Below are positions 34,163 to 42,465 of a stretch of DNA of 64,000 nucleotides, piece after piece. The stretch spans positions 930,001 to 994,000 of the forward strand of contig CAWELH010000004.1 in assembly GCA_963809925.1 (NCBI GenBank), written 5' to 3'. Position numbers and translations under genes: made by a program. The stretch comes from DASQZK01 sp963809925 (GTDB taxonomy: Bacteria; Bacteroidota; Bacteroidia; Bacteroidales; GCA-2748055). The notes below the pieces were generated by a model. That model saw nothing but the letters and a program-made list of their open reading frames with translations. It was not told where the DNA came from and did not search any database. Position 1 is the stretch's first letter. Each line of letters opens with the position of its first letter.

Positions 34163-35383
34163 ATGATAAAAAAATTAATCTTCCAGAAGAACCCAGGTAT
34201 CTTACGACACCTATTTGGCTGGTTAAATCCGGCTCTATCAGTTCTCATACTCCTGACTGCTATGCAGCCTCACCTTGAGGTTTCCGCCCAGGTGAAACCG
34301 GAAGCCGGTGATCCCGCAAACAGGACAGACATCCCTGAATTTTTCAGGTCCAGGCTTTCCGATATCGATGCCGGAATCCACGATCTTAAAAAAGGGAAGG
34401 ATGTGATCATTGCCACCTCACCGGGCGGCTTGCCTGTTTATGCAGTATATTACGGACAAAAAGATGACATGCATACGCAGGCCAATTATAATTCAGCTGT
34501 TGGTGCCGGCAACCCTGCATTTTACGCTGACAAAAATGAGACAACGAAACCGGTCATCTTTTTTCTTGGTCCGGTGCACGGTCAGGAAGTTGAAGGGATT
34601 GCCGGACTCCTAAACCTTATCCATGTACTTGAGACAGGCAGTGATTTCAGGGGAAAAGACTGGTCCGCGTTGCAGCGGAAACTTGATCAATGTCGCGTGA
34701 TCATTGTACCCTGCGCAAATCCTGATGGACGGCAACGATGTCCATACGACAGTTTTCTTGGCCTGCCTACTGCGATTATGACAAAATACGGACAGGGTAC
34801 AAGGAAAGATGGTAGTTCATGGGGATGGCCACTGGCAAAATCCGTCCATCCCATGAAAGGAGACGTCGGTATCCTGGGAAGTTATTTCAATGATAATGGC
34901 GTAAATATCATGCACGATGATTTCTTTGCCCCGATGGCTGAGGAAACCGAAGCTCTGATGAACATTGCCCGCTCTGAGGCGCCTGACATGACAGTTTGCC
35001 TTCATTCACATGAAAACAGGTCGATCATCCTTCAGCCAGCTTATGTACCTTTCTTTATGAAAGAGCGAGTGCATGAACTGGCATTGCAACTCAATAACCG
35101 GTTCAAAGCGCTTGGCCTTCCCAATTACGCACCGAAAGAGATTTGGGAGCCATCGATCGACGATAAGAACTTTCCGCCTCATAATTCCTTCAACCTGGTC
35201 AGTGCTTTAAACCAGGTGTCAGGTACTATGTCGTTCACTTTCGAATGTTCCCATGGTTCAGTGAATGAAAATATATCAACCCCTGTGATCAGCTTTGATT
35301 CCATAATCGACATGCAGATGAGCATGTATGAAGAAATGGTGGATTATTTGCTGAGGCAGAGATTATATCAGACAAAGAAATAA
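34163..35383 (+). CDS. Exported M14 family zinc carboxypeptidase
   Basis: The 406-residue peptidase has a signal-anchor or signal peptide at about residues 20-43 (ALSVLILLTAMQPHLEVSAQ). The zinc site HGQE gives His139 and Glu142; the later His is in CLHSHENR (His281 or 283); the catalytic Glu is Glu361 in SFTFECSHG. NPDGR is also typical of M14. The frame is open from 34088, but the ATG at 34163 leaves a compact N-terminus; the exact start is uncertain. It may trim peptides or peptidoglycan stems; substrate is unknown. It is transcribed alone after a terminator. Confidence 0.88.
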   Translation: MIKKLIFQKNPGILRHLFGWLNPALSVLILLTAMQPHLEVSAQVKPEAGDPANRTDIPEFFRSRLSDIDAGIHDLKKGKDVIIATSPGGLPVYAVYYGQKDDMHTQANYNSAVGAGNPAFYADKNETTKPVIFFLGPVHGQEVEGIAGLLNLIHVLETGSDFRGKDWSALQRKLDQCRVIIVPCANPDGRQRCPYDSFLGLPTAIMTKYGQGTRKDGSSWGWPLAKSVHPMKGDVGILGSYFNDNGVNIMHDDFFAPMAEETEALMNIARSEAPDMTVCLHSHENRSIILQPAYVPFFMKERVHELALQLNNRFKALGLPNYAPKEIWEPSIDDKNFPPHNSFNLVSALNQVSGTMSFTFECSHGSVNENISTPVISFDSIIDMQMSMYEEMVDYLLRQRLYQTKK

Positions 35384-35451
35384 TTTCACTCCTTACGGTA
35401 ATATCGGGAAGCTGTGTGCTTTTTAACAACATTAATTCCATCAAAAAATCA

Positions 35452-35459
35452 TACTTTTG
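35452..35459 (+). promoter_or_regulatory. Candidate -7 box for gcvT
   Basis: TACTTTTG matches TAnnTTTG and lies 46 bp before the gcvT ATG. The -33 region is not conserved. No glycine-riboswitch-like structure is seen in the short leader. Confidence 0.4.
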
Positions 35460-35505
35460 TCGCGGTGAATAATCACATGTAAACAATCTCTAACAGCCAA
35501 TACGA

Positions 35506-36597
35506 ATGAAACGTACTGTTTTCTATGAAATGCACAGACGTGCAGGTGCAAGACTTGTCGAATTTGCCGGTTTTGAAATGCCAGTCGAGTATTCCGGAGT
35601 GATTGACGAACACATGACGGTTAGGGAAAAGGCCGGACTTTTTGATGTATCTCATATGGGTGAGATATGGGTCAAGGGTAAAAATGCAAGGGATTTCGTA
35701 CAGAAAGTAACATCTAATGATGTTGATAGGCTTGTGCCCGGCAAGGTCCAGTATTCATGTTTTCCAAACGGAGAGGGCGGAATTGTGGATGATTTACTCG
35801 TTTATATGTATGAAAAAGAAAAGTATCTTCTCGTCGTAAATGCTTCCAATGTAGACAAAGACTGGAATTGGCTGAATCAAAGTAATGATACAGGTGCAGA
35901 ACTTGAAAATGCATCGGATCACATTTCACAACTTGCCATCCAGGGTCCCAGGGCGTCTGCCATTCTTCAAAAAATCGCAGAAACGGATCTTAACAATATC
36001 GGATATTATTCATTCATTACGGGCACCTTAGCAGGTCTTAACGATATTATTATTTCCAACACAGGCTATACTGGTGGCGGAGGCTTCGAACTCTATTTCC
36101 ATAACGACAACGGACCGGAATTATGGGAAATTATCATGAAAGCCGGAAAAGCTATGGGCATTAAACCTATAGGACTTGCAGCTCGGGACACATTGAGACT
36201 GGAAATGGGATTCTGCCTCTATGGTAACGATATTGATGATACAACTTCACCCATAGAGGCCGGTCTGGGCTGGATCACAAAATTTACTGATAACAATATG
36301 TTCATCGACAGGGAGTTGCTACTTACACAGAAGGAAGATGGTACTGCACGGAAACTTGTAGGCCTTGAAATGATCGACCGGGCAATACCGCGTCAGCACT
36401 ACCGCATCACCAGCCTGCATGGTGAGGATATCGGAGAAGTTACCTCAGGGACCATGTCACCCGTTTTGAAAAAAGGTATCGGTATGGGCTATGTCAGGTT
36501 TCCTTTCAATACAGAAGGTACTGAGCTTACAATACAAGTCAGGAACAGAGCAATGCGGGCAAGAGTCGTCCGCCCGCCCTTCATCAAACCAGAATAG
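35506..36597 (+). CDS. gcvT: Aminomethyltransferase (glycine cleavage T protein)
   Basis: GcvT transfers the aminomethyl carbon of glycine to tetrahydrofolate. The 363-residue protein shows GARLVEFAGFEMPVEYSG, GLFDVSHMGEIWVKG, VQYSCFPNGEGGIVDDLLVY, and the folate-site NTGYTGGGGFELYF and RDTLRLEMGFCLYGNDID. These cover the complete T-protein. The other Gcv subunits are not in the window. It precedes comB by 11 bp and the serC-serA genes by about 870 bp, placing glycine and serine one-carbon functions together. Confidence 0.96.
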   Translation: MKRTVFYEMHRRAGARLVEFAGFEMPVEYSGVIDEHMTVREKAGLFDVSHMGEIWVKGKNARDFVQKVTSNDVDRLVPGKVQYSCFPNGEGGIVDDLLVYMYEKEKYLLVVNASNVDKDWNWLNQSNDTGAELENASDHISQLAIQGPRASAILQKIAETDLNNIGYYSFITGTLAGLNDIIISNTGYTGGGGFELYFHNDNGPELWEIIMKAGKAMGIKPIGLAARDTLRLEMGFCLYGNDIDDTTSPIEAGLGWITKFTDNNMFIDRELLLTQKEDGTARKLVGLEMIDRAIPRQHYRITSLHGEDIGEVTSGTMSPVLKKGIGMGYVRFPFNTEGTELTIQVRNRAMRARVVRPPFIKPE

Positions 36598-36608
36598 AGC
36601 GTGGACGA

Positions 36609-37349
36609 ATGGAAAAAATGAACAAGGTTGAGGTTTGTTTCTCACCTGCACTTTATGGCTTTTTTGAAAACCCCGGAGCAGTAACCGTCGTTGTCGATAT
36701 CCTCAGGGCATCTTCAGCCATTTGCACTGCATTTATGAATGGTGTGGAACGAATTATTCCTGTTGGCACACTGGAAGAAGCAAAGGCGATGAAAGACATG
36801 GGATTCATGGTCGCCGCCGAACGTGATGGTATCGTGAAGGATTTTGCGGATTTCGGGAACTCACCGTTCAATTTTACTGCGGAAATGGTAAAGGGCAGGC
36901 AGATAGTCTACAGTACAACCAATGGCACACAGGCGATTCAGCTTGCGTCTTCCAGCCATCAGGTCATCGTAGGCTCATTTCTAAACCTGACATCTGTCGT
37001 CGATCATCTCATCAGTTCTAACCGTGATGTTCTCATCCTATGTGCCGGTTGGAAGAGTAAATTCAATCTGGAAGATACCCTTTTCGCCGGTGCGGTGGCA
37101 GACAGGCTGCTATCCCGTGGTGATTATCAGACCATTTGTGATTCATCCCTTGCCGCACAGGATTTGTGGACCCTTGCCAAAGATGACCTGGTAGGTTATG
37201 TTGAAAAGGCAGCACAGCGACACAGACTGAAATTAAACATGCTCGACGATGTTATTGAATATTGTCATACCATCGATCTTACGGATGTTATCCCTGTTCT
37301 TGAAAATAATTACCTTATCCGCCTTCCTTCACTGAAAAGATTATTGTGA
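36609..37349 (+). CDS. comB: 2-phosphosulfolactate phosphatase (ComB family)
   Basis: ComB hydrolyses 2-phosphosulfolactate to sulfolactate, a step first described in coenzyme M synthesis. The 246-residue protein has VVVDILRASSAICTAF, VAAERDGIVKDFADFGNSPFNF, YSTTNGTQAI, LCAGWKSKFNLEDTLFAGAVADRL and a C-terminal DVIPVLENN, all ComB landmarks. Bacteroidota are not known to make coenzyme M, and no ComA or ComC is nearby, so the true substrate in this host is uncertain. An ATG at 36618 is an alternative start. It is probably cotranscribed with gcvT. Confidence 0.88.
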   Translation: MEKMNKVEVCFSPALYGFFENPGAVTVVVDILRASSAICTAFMNGVERIIPVGTLEEAKAMKDMGFMVAAERDGIVKDFADFGNSPFNFTAEMVKGRQIVYSTTNGTQAIQLASSSHQVIVGSFLNLTSVVDHLISSNRDVLILCAGWKSKFNLEDTLFAGAVADRLLSRGDYQTICDSSLAAQDLWTLAKDDLVGYVEKAAQRHRLKLNMLDDVIEYCHTIDLTDVIPVLENNYLIRLPSLKRLL

Positions 37350-37466
37350 ATTAATTAACAATTGAATACAATTTATTAACGATTGCCGGTTTTGGTGTTA
37401 ACAATCGTAATTAATTTTCTAATTTTAACTGAATTTTTAAAGCAATCTAACCAAAACACTCAGATC

Positions 37467-38537
37467 ATGAAAAAACATAATTTCTATGCGGGACCGTCTA
37501 TTTTGTCAAAGTTTACCATCGAAAATACTGCCAACGCCATTCTCGATCTGAATGAATCAGGCCTTTCCCTGTTGGAGATATCACACCGCAGCAAGGACTT
37601 TGTGAAGATTACCGAGGATGCTATCAATCTTTTTAAAGAACTTCTCTCCATTCCCGAAGGTTATTCCGTCCTTTTCCTACAGGGAGGAGCCAGTATGCAG
37701 TTCTGTATGGTTCCCTACAACCTGATGAATAGTAAGGCCGCTTACCTCGATACCGGTTCATGGGCATCCAAGGCCATCAAGGAGGCTAAAATATTTGGTG
37801 AGGTTGACGTAGTTGCCTCATCCAAACCTGAGAATTACAACCATATTCCAACAGGCTGGAAAGTTCCTTCCGATGCCGATTACCTTCATATCACAACCAA
37901 TAACACGATTTTCGGAACAGAAATAAAAACCGACTTTGATGTCAACGTTCCTCTGGTAGCCGACATGTCATCCGACATTTTCAGCAGACCGCTGGATGTG
38001 TCAAAATATGACCTCATCTATGGCGGTGCACAGAAAAACCTGGCACCGGCAGGATTGACTTTTGTGATCGTTAAAAATGAAGCGCTCGGAAAAGTGGAGA
38101 GAAAGATCCCGACCATGCTTAACTATCAAACACATATCGATCAGGAATCAATGTTCAATACTCCTCCCTGTGTTGCTATTTATGCTGCTCTGCAGACCCT
38201 CAAATGGTACAAACAACAAGGCGGGCTGAGCGCAATGCACAAAGTTAATCTTCAAAAGGCGGATCTTTTGTACGGTGAGATCGATAGGAACAATCTTTTC
38301 CAGGGTACGGTTACCAATGAAGTGGACCGGTCTATCATGAATGTTTGTTTTGTGATGACGGACAATTTTAAGGAGAAGGAAGCTGCATTTCTGGAATTTG
38401 CCACCGCTCGCGGTATGGTTGGAATAAAAGGTCACAGGTCGGTAGGGGGGTTCCGGGCATCCATTTACAATGCTATGCCACTCAGTAGTGTACAGGCACT
38501 TGTTGATACCATGAAGGAATTCGAAAAAAAATTATAA
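37467..38537 (+). CDS. serC: Phosphoserine aminotransferase
   Basis: SerC makes 3-phosphoserine from 3-phosphohydroxypyruvate with PLP. The 356-residue protein starts with MKKHNFYAGPSILSKFT (the ATG at 37467; the open frame further upstream is a hydrophobic non-family extension). It has LFLQGGASMQFCMVPYNL, the PLP-lysine segment IYGGAQKNLAPAGLTFVIV, and the C-terminal KGHRSVGGFRASIYNAMP. It is followed by serA (41 bp) and a DUF1015 gene, an arrangement frequent in Bacteroidota. Confidence 0.96.
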   Translation: MKKHNFYAGPSILSKFTIENTANAILDLNESGLSLLEISHRSKDFVKITEDAINLFKELLSIPEGYSVLFLQGGASMQFCMVPYNLMNSKAAYLDTGSWASKAIKEAKIFGEVDVVASSKPENYNHIPTGWKVPSDADYLHITTNNTIFGTEIKTDFDVNVPLVADMSSDIFSRPLDVSKYDLIYGGAQKNLAPAGLTFVIVKNEALGKVERKIPTMLNYQTHIDQESMFNTPPCVAIYAALQTLKWYKQQGGLSAMHKVNLQKADLLYGEIDRNNLFQGTVTNEVDRSIMNVCFVMTDNFKEKEAAFLEFATARGMVGIKGHRSVGGFRASIYNAMPLSSVQALVDTMKEFEKKL

Positions 38538-38578
38538 CCCCTTTCCGGACTTAATAGGGAAATTTAAACCATTTACCA

Positions 38579-39499
38579 ATGAAAAAAATATTAATTGCTA
38601 CATCTAAACCTTTTTCAAAGAGTGCTGTGAAAGCCATCAGGGATATTGTGGAAGGATCCGGAAATGAATGTCTGTTGCTTGAGAAATACACTGAACAAAG
38701 TATACTTATTGATGCAGTGAAGGATGTTGATGCTCTTATCATCAGGAGTGACATTGTTGACAGTGATGTCATCAATGCAGCCGGAAAACTGAAAATTGTT
38801 ATTCGTGCAGGTGCCGGATATGACAATGTTGACCTGGCTGCAGCCAGCGCAAAGAACGTCGTTGTCATGAATACACCGGGACAGAATTCAAATGCAGTTG
38901 CTGAACTGGCCTTTGGAATGATGATCTACCTTAATCGGGGTGGTTTCAGTGGCGCAACCGGTACCGAACTGAGAGGTAAAAACATAGGAATTCATGCATA
39001 TGGCTATGTTGGACGGCTGGTTGGGGCAATAGCAAAAGGATTTGGCATGAATGTATATGCCTTTGATCCTTTCATCGACCGTTCTGTTATCGAAAAGGAC
39101 GGCGTGAACTGGGTGAGTTCGGTGGAAGAACTCTACGGCAAATGCCAGTACATTTCTTTGCATATTCCCGCCAATAATGTTACAAAAGAATCCATAAATT
39201 TCGACCTGTTAAATCTAATGCCTGAAGGTGCCACACTTATAAATACAGCGAGGAAAGAAGTTATTCATGAAGCTTCTCTCCTGAATATTTTTGCTAAACG
39301 CACTGACTTTCGTTATATCTCAGATATTGCCCCCGGTTGCGCAGATGAGATAAAGGCATCTTATGAAGGAAGATATTTTTTCACCACGAAAAAAATGGGG
39401 GCACAAACTGCAGAGGCTAACCTGAATGCGGGCGTAGCCGCTGCAAAACAGATCATTGCTTTCTTTGATAAAGGGGATATAACATTTAAGGTAAACTGA
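38579..39499 (+). CDS. serA: D-3-phosphoglycerate dehydrogenase, short Bacteroidota type
   Basis: This is an NAD-dependent 2-hydroxyacid dehydrogenase of 306 residues, without the C-terminal ACT domain of long SerA. The substrate-binding IRAGAGYDNVDL, the dinucleotide loop GIHAYGYVGRLVGAIAKGF and the catalytic-Arg segment NTARKEV (Arg225) are present. The C-terminal motif that usually reads PHxGxxTxEA is KKMGAQTAEA here, so the general-acid His is replaced by Lys272 or Met273. The segment expected to hold the catalytic Glu (SDIAPGCADE) is also atypical. Neighbours serC and DUF1015 support a role in serine synthesis. Confidence 0.9.
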   Translation: MKKILIATSKPFSKSAVKAIRDIVEGSGNECLLLEKYTEQSILIDAVKDVDALIIRSDIVDSDVINAAGKLKIVIRAGAGYDNVDLAAASAKNVVVMNTPGQNSNAVAELAFGMMIYLNRGGFSGATGTELRGKNIGIHAYGYVGRLVGAIAKGFGMNVYAFDPFIDRSVIEKDGVNWVSSVEELYGKCQYISLHIPANNVTKESINFDLLNLMPEGATLINTARKEVIHEASLLNIFAKRTDFRYISDIAPGCADEIKASYEGRYFFTTKKMGAQTAEANLNAGVAAAKQIIAFFDKGDITFKVN

Positions 39500-39613
39500 G
39501 GGGACCGGGTAAACGTTTTACTTCAGTATCCAAAAGTCCCCGGAACACTTTTCTTAATGTAATAATCAGTAGCGTGGATGATTGTTCCTGCTGCATAAAA
39601 ATGACGTAGTTAA

Positions 39614-40861
39614 ATGGCAATACTTAAAGCGTTTAAAGGTTTCAGGCCTCTGAAGGATCATGTCGACATGGTAGCTTCAAGACCCTACGATGTGTTAAAT
39701 TCGGACGAAGCTCGCGAAGAAGTAATGGAGAATCCCTTTTCATTTCTTCATGTGGTAAAACCGGAAGTTGACCTTCCGGAAGATATCGATTTGCATTCAG
39801 ATGTAGTATATAACAAGGGAAGGGAGAATCTTGAAAAGCTTATCAGTGACGGGATGTTTGTCCAGGATGAAAAGGATAAACTTTATATCTATGCACAAAC
39901 TATGTTCGGGAATACTCAGTATGGTATTGTCGGTTGCGCTGCCGTGGATGACTATTTGATTAACGTCATTAAGAAGCACGAATTAACACGTCCCGACAAG
40001 GAAGAGGACCGGATGAACCACATCCGGGTAACAAATTTCAATGCCGAACCCGTTTTTTTCGCTTACCCCGATCATCCGGAGCTCGACAGGATCGTCGCAG
40101 AAGCGGTAAAAGCTGAACCGGAATACGACTTTACTACACCGGATGGTGTTGGCCATCATTTTTGGGTGATCTCTGATGATCAAACCATTGCCAGAATAAC
40201 CGAAATTTTTGAAAAGGAAATTCCTGAAACCTATGTCGCCGATGGACACCATCGTACGGCAGCTGCTGCACTGGTTGGAAATGAAAGGAAACAGAATAAT
40301 CCGGATCACCAGGGAAACGAAGAATACAATTTTTTCCTGGCCGTCCATTTTCCTGCCAGCCAACTAACAATAATCGATTACAACAGGCTGGTGAAGGACG
40401 TCAATGGTTATTCCAAGTCTGAATTTCTTTCCATGCTCAGCGACAGTTTTGATATCGAGCTGAAAGGGGAAGATATCTACAAGCCCGATAGGGTCCATAA
40501 TTTCTCCATGTATCTGAATGAAAAATGGTACTCGCTCACATCGAGGGAAGGGACCTATGACGATAACGATCCGATACGGGGATTAGATGTTACGATTCTC
40601 TCAACCCAGGTACTCGAGCCCATTCTCGAAATCACCGATCTCCGGAACTCAAAACGGATCGATTTTGTTGGCGGGATCAGGGGACTGGAAGAACTGAAAA
40701 GACGCGTCGATTCCGGTGAAATGCGCGCAGCCTTTGCCCTGTATCCCGTTTCCATGGAACAGCTCATGAGGATTGCCGACACCGGAAATATCATGCCTCC
40801 AAAAACGACCTGGTTCGAACCAAAACTACGCAGTGGTCTGGTTATCCATTCTCTTGGATAA
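39614..40861 (+). CDS. DUF1015 family protein, linked to serine biosynthesis
   Basis: The 415-residue cytosolic protein has an N-terminal AFKGFRPLKDHVDMVASRPYDVL, a conserved KKHELTRPDKEEDRMNHI segment (120-137), the motif DGHHRTAAA (210-218), and a C-terminal NSKRIDFVGGIRGLEELKRRV and PKTTWFEPKLRSGLVIH. These mark DUF1015. The DGHHR motif resembles the GxHR signature of the ParB/sulfiredoxin-like fold, which includes the free serine kinase SerK (by-eye comparison, not proven). It lies 114 bp after serA in the serC-serA unit, which ties it to phosphoserine metabolism. No serB phosphatase is present in the window. Confidence 0.88.
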   Translation: MAILKAFKGFRPLKDHVDMVASRPYDVLNSDEAREEVMENPFSFLHVVKPEVDLPEDIDLHSDVVYNKGRENLEKLISDGMFVQDEKDKLYIYAQTMFGNTQYGIVGCAAVDDYLINVIKKHELTRPDKEEDRMNHIRVTNFNAEPVFFAYPDHPELDRIVAEAVKAEPEYDFTTPDGVGHHFWVISDDQTIARITEIFEKEIPETYVADGHHRTAAAALVGNERKQNNPDHQGNEEYNFFLAVHFPASQLTIIDYNRLVKDVNGYSKSEFLSMLSDSFDIELKGEDIYKPDRVHNFSMYLNEKWYSLTSREGTYDDNDPIRGLDVTILSTQVLEPILEITDLRNSKRIDFVGGIRGLEELKRRVDSGEMRAAFALYPVSMEQLMRIADTGNIMPPKTTWFEPKLRSGLVIHSLG

Positions 40862-40955
40862 TATTAGTTAGGCACAGGAATTTTTGGTTCTATGAATACC
40901 GTAAATATTGCCTGAATTGAGATCTGTTCAATTTTGGTCTTACTTTGTTATCCAT

Positions 40956-41906
40956 TTACTTAAGGTACTTCCTTAGTACCTCTGGAATCTTTGATAGTTG
41001 TTTCACCTTAATATCTTTAAAGTACAGTTCAGCACCTTCCGATTGCAGGACCAGACGTCCGGAAATGACCGGCATAGGCTTACCGCTCTGGTTGCTGAAA
41101 CTATTAAGTACAACCAGGTTTACTTTGCCGTTGACCATATGAACAGCATGATTATTCCAGCAAATAAGCTCAAGTGTATTCCACTCTCCGGGAGGATTTT
41201 CATTGTAGGGATGTGCAATTACGATTTGCCAGTCTTTTGGTCCACCATCGCCGTTAAAATGGTGGTATGATCCTTCCATATCAAAGATAAGCATGGAATC
41301 GTTTAGTGTGCTTACAAGAGGTTCGAGATAAGGTTTGGCAGTTTTGATGGCCTCAGGAATATCATGCGACCATCTTGACGGTATGTCTACGATGGTTTTT
41401 CTGGACCAGTAACTTCCCACATCTCCCTCATGAATCTGAAATTCATGTCTAACCCCATTTCCCTGGTGATATAGAATTCCCCCATCTTTGGGACGTCCCT
41501 CCATCCATTCCCATTTTTTCTCCCCCCATTTGAATTTTAATTTTAATTCATAATTCGACAGGCTGTCGGCGAGTACGAGACCACCTATGATCTGTCCGGA
41601 TATTCGGATGACGGGTTCTCCGTCAAGCATAGTTACTGAGAAAACATTGAGAGGATCTGACCAGCCGGGACTTTCAAGGTAGTTACCGGCACTGTCACGC
41701 TTCAATCCGGGTACATCAACCGATGGATCAGGACGGCCCAGATAGTGATGAAAGGGGGGGAGCGTCTTCCCGTTAAACAATGGTTGCCATGCGCTGTTGC
41801 GGCATCCCTGGGAAAGGACAATTAATAACAGACCAAATATGATAAGTTTGGTTCTGTCAGGATTTCCGGTCTTACCTTTTTTCAGAATTATACGTTTTTT
41901 TTTCAT
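40956..41906 (-). CDS. DUF1080 (3-keto-disaccharide hydrolase-like) lipoprotein
   Basis: The 316-residue protein begins with a basic segment, then a hydrophobic stretch and a lipobox LSQGC (Cys35), which predicts an exported lipoprotein. The mature part is a concanavalin-like jelly roll typical of DUF1080: WQPLFNGKTL, FEYELK-like LKFKWGEKKWEW, DGGILYHQGNGVRHEFQIHEGDVG and the C-terminal GRLVLQSEGAELYFKDIKVKQL. Members have been shown to hydrolyse 3-keto-glycosides, and many sit in sugar-use loci. Here it stands alone next to an intergenic repeat block, so the substrate cannot be inferred. Confidence 0.88.
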   Translation of the reverse strand: MKKKRIILKKGKTGNPDRTKLIIFGLLLIVLSQGCRNSAWQPLFNGKTLPPFHHYLGRPDPSVDVPGLKRDSAGNYLESPGWSDPLNVFSVTMLDGEPVIRISGQIIGGLVLADSLSNYELKLKFKWGEKKWEWMEGRPKDGGILYHQGNGVRHEFQIHEGDVGSYWSRKTIVDIPSRWSHDIPEAIKTAKPYLEPLVSTLNDSMLIFDMEGSYHHFNGDGGPKDWQIVIAHPYNENPPGEWNTLELICWNNHAVHMVNGKVNLVVLNSFSNQSGKPMPVISGRLVLQSEGAELYFKDIKVKQLSKIPEVLRKYLK

Positions 41907-42462
41907 GGTTGACAGGTATTAACTTTCAGAGGTGGAGTTTAGATGTTGCTTCTGTTTTTGCATACCTTAAACAGAGAGTTTTTGTCAGATAGAAAAATTC
42001 CGGAAAAATAAGAACATCTCCTCACTTTTTATTTGGTGATTTGGTGAATTGGTGATTTGGTGAATTGAAGAGTGGTAAAATGGACATCTCTCACTCCATC
42101 GCTTTTAATTTGGTGATCCACCTTCACTGAAGTTCCGGCGGACGCGGTTTGGTGATCCACCTTCGCAAAAGCTACGGCGGACGAAGTTTGGTGAATTGAA
42201 GAGTGGTAAAATGGACATCTCTCACTCCATCGCTTTTAATTTGGTGATCCACCTTCACTGAAGTTCCGGCGGACGCGGTTTGGTGATCCACCTTCACTGA
42301 AGTTCCGGCGGACGCGGTTTGGTGATCCACCTTCGCAAAAGCTACGGCGGACGAAGTTTGGTGAATTGAAGAGTGATTTTAGAATTATCACATTACCTCT
42401 CACTTCCTAACTCCCTAACTCCCTAACTCCCTAACTTCATAACTCCATAACTCCCCAACTCC
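41907..42462. other. Intergenic region filled with direct repeats
   Basis: About two thirds of this 556-bp gap is repetitive DNA (42056-42375 and 42403-42465). The first 120 bp next to the DUF1080 gene is AT-rich and may hold its promoter, but no clear -7 box is seen. No gene is supported. Confidence 0.7.
42056..42375. repeat. Modular intergenic direct repeats (order A-B-C-A-B-B-C-A')
   Basis: Three modules are visible. A is 53 bp and begins TTTGGTGAATTGAAGAGTGG; B and C are 39 bp each and share TTTGGTGATCCACCTTC. B ends in CCGGCGGACGCGG and C in ACGGCGGACGAAG. The order is A (42056), B (42109), C (42148), A (42187), B, B, C, then a 19-bp piece of A (42357). C has CTTCG and CGAAG as inverted ends. 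The copies are almost identical, which implies recent expansion. The pattern is not CRISPR: no unique spacers. Confidence 0.9.
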
Positions 42463-42465
42463 CTA
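42403..42465. repeat. 8-bp microsatellite next to the mdh stop codon
   Basis: Eight tandem copies of CTCCCTAA or one- and two-base variants run from 42403 into the mdh stop codon (minus strand). On the mdh coding strand this is a purine-rich TTAGGGAG tract in the 3' UTR. Confidence 0.85.

Noticed and set aside
42056..42375. Possible CRISPR array
   Set aside because: The units are directly adjacent or share sequence; there are no unique spacers and no cas genes.
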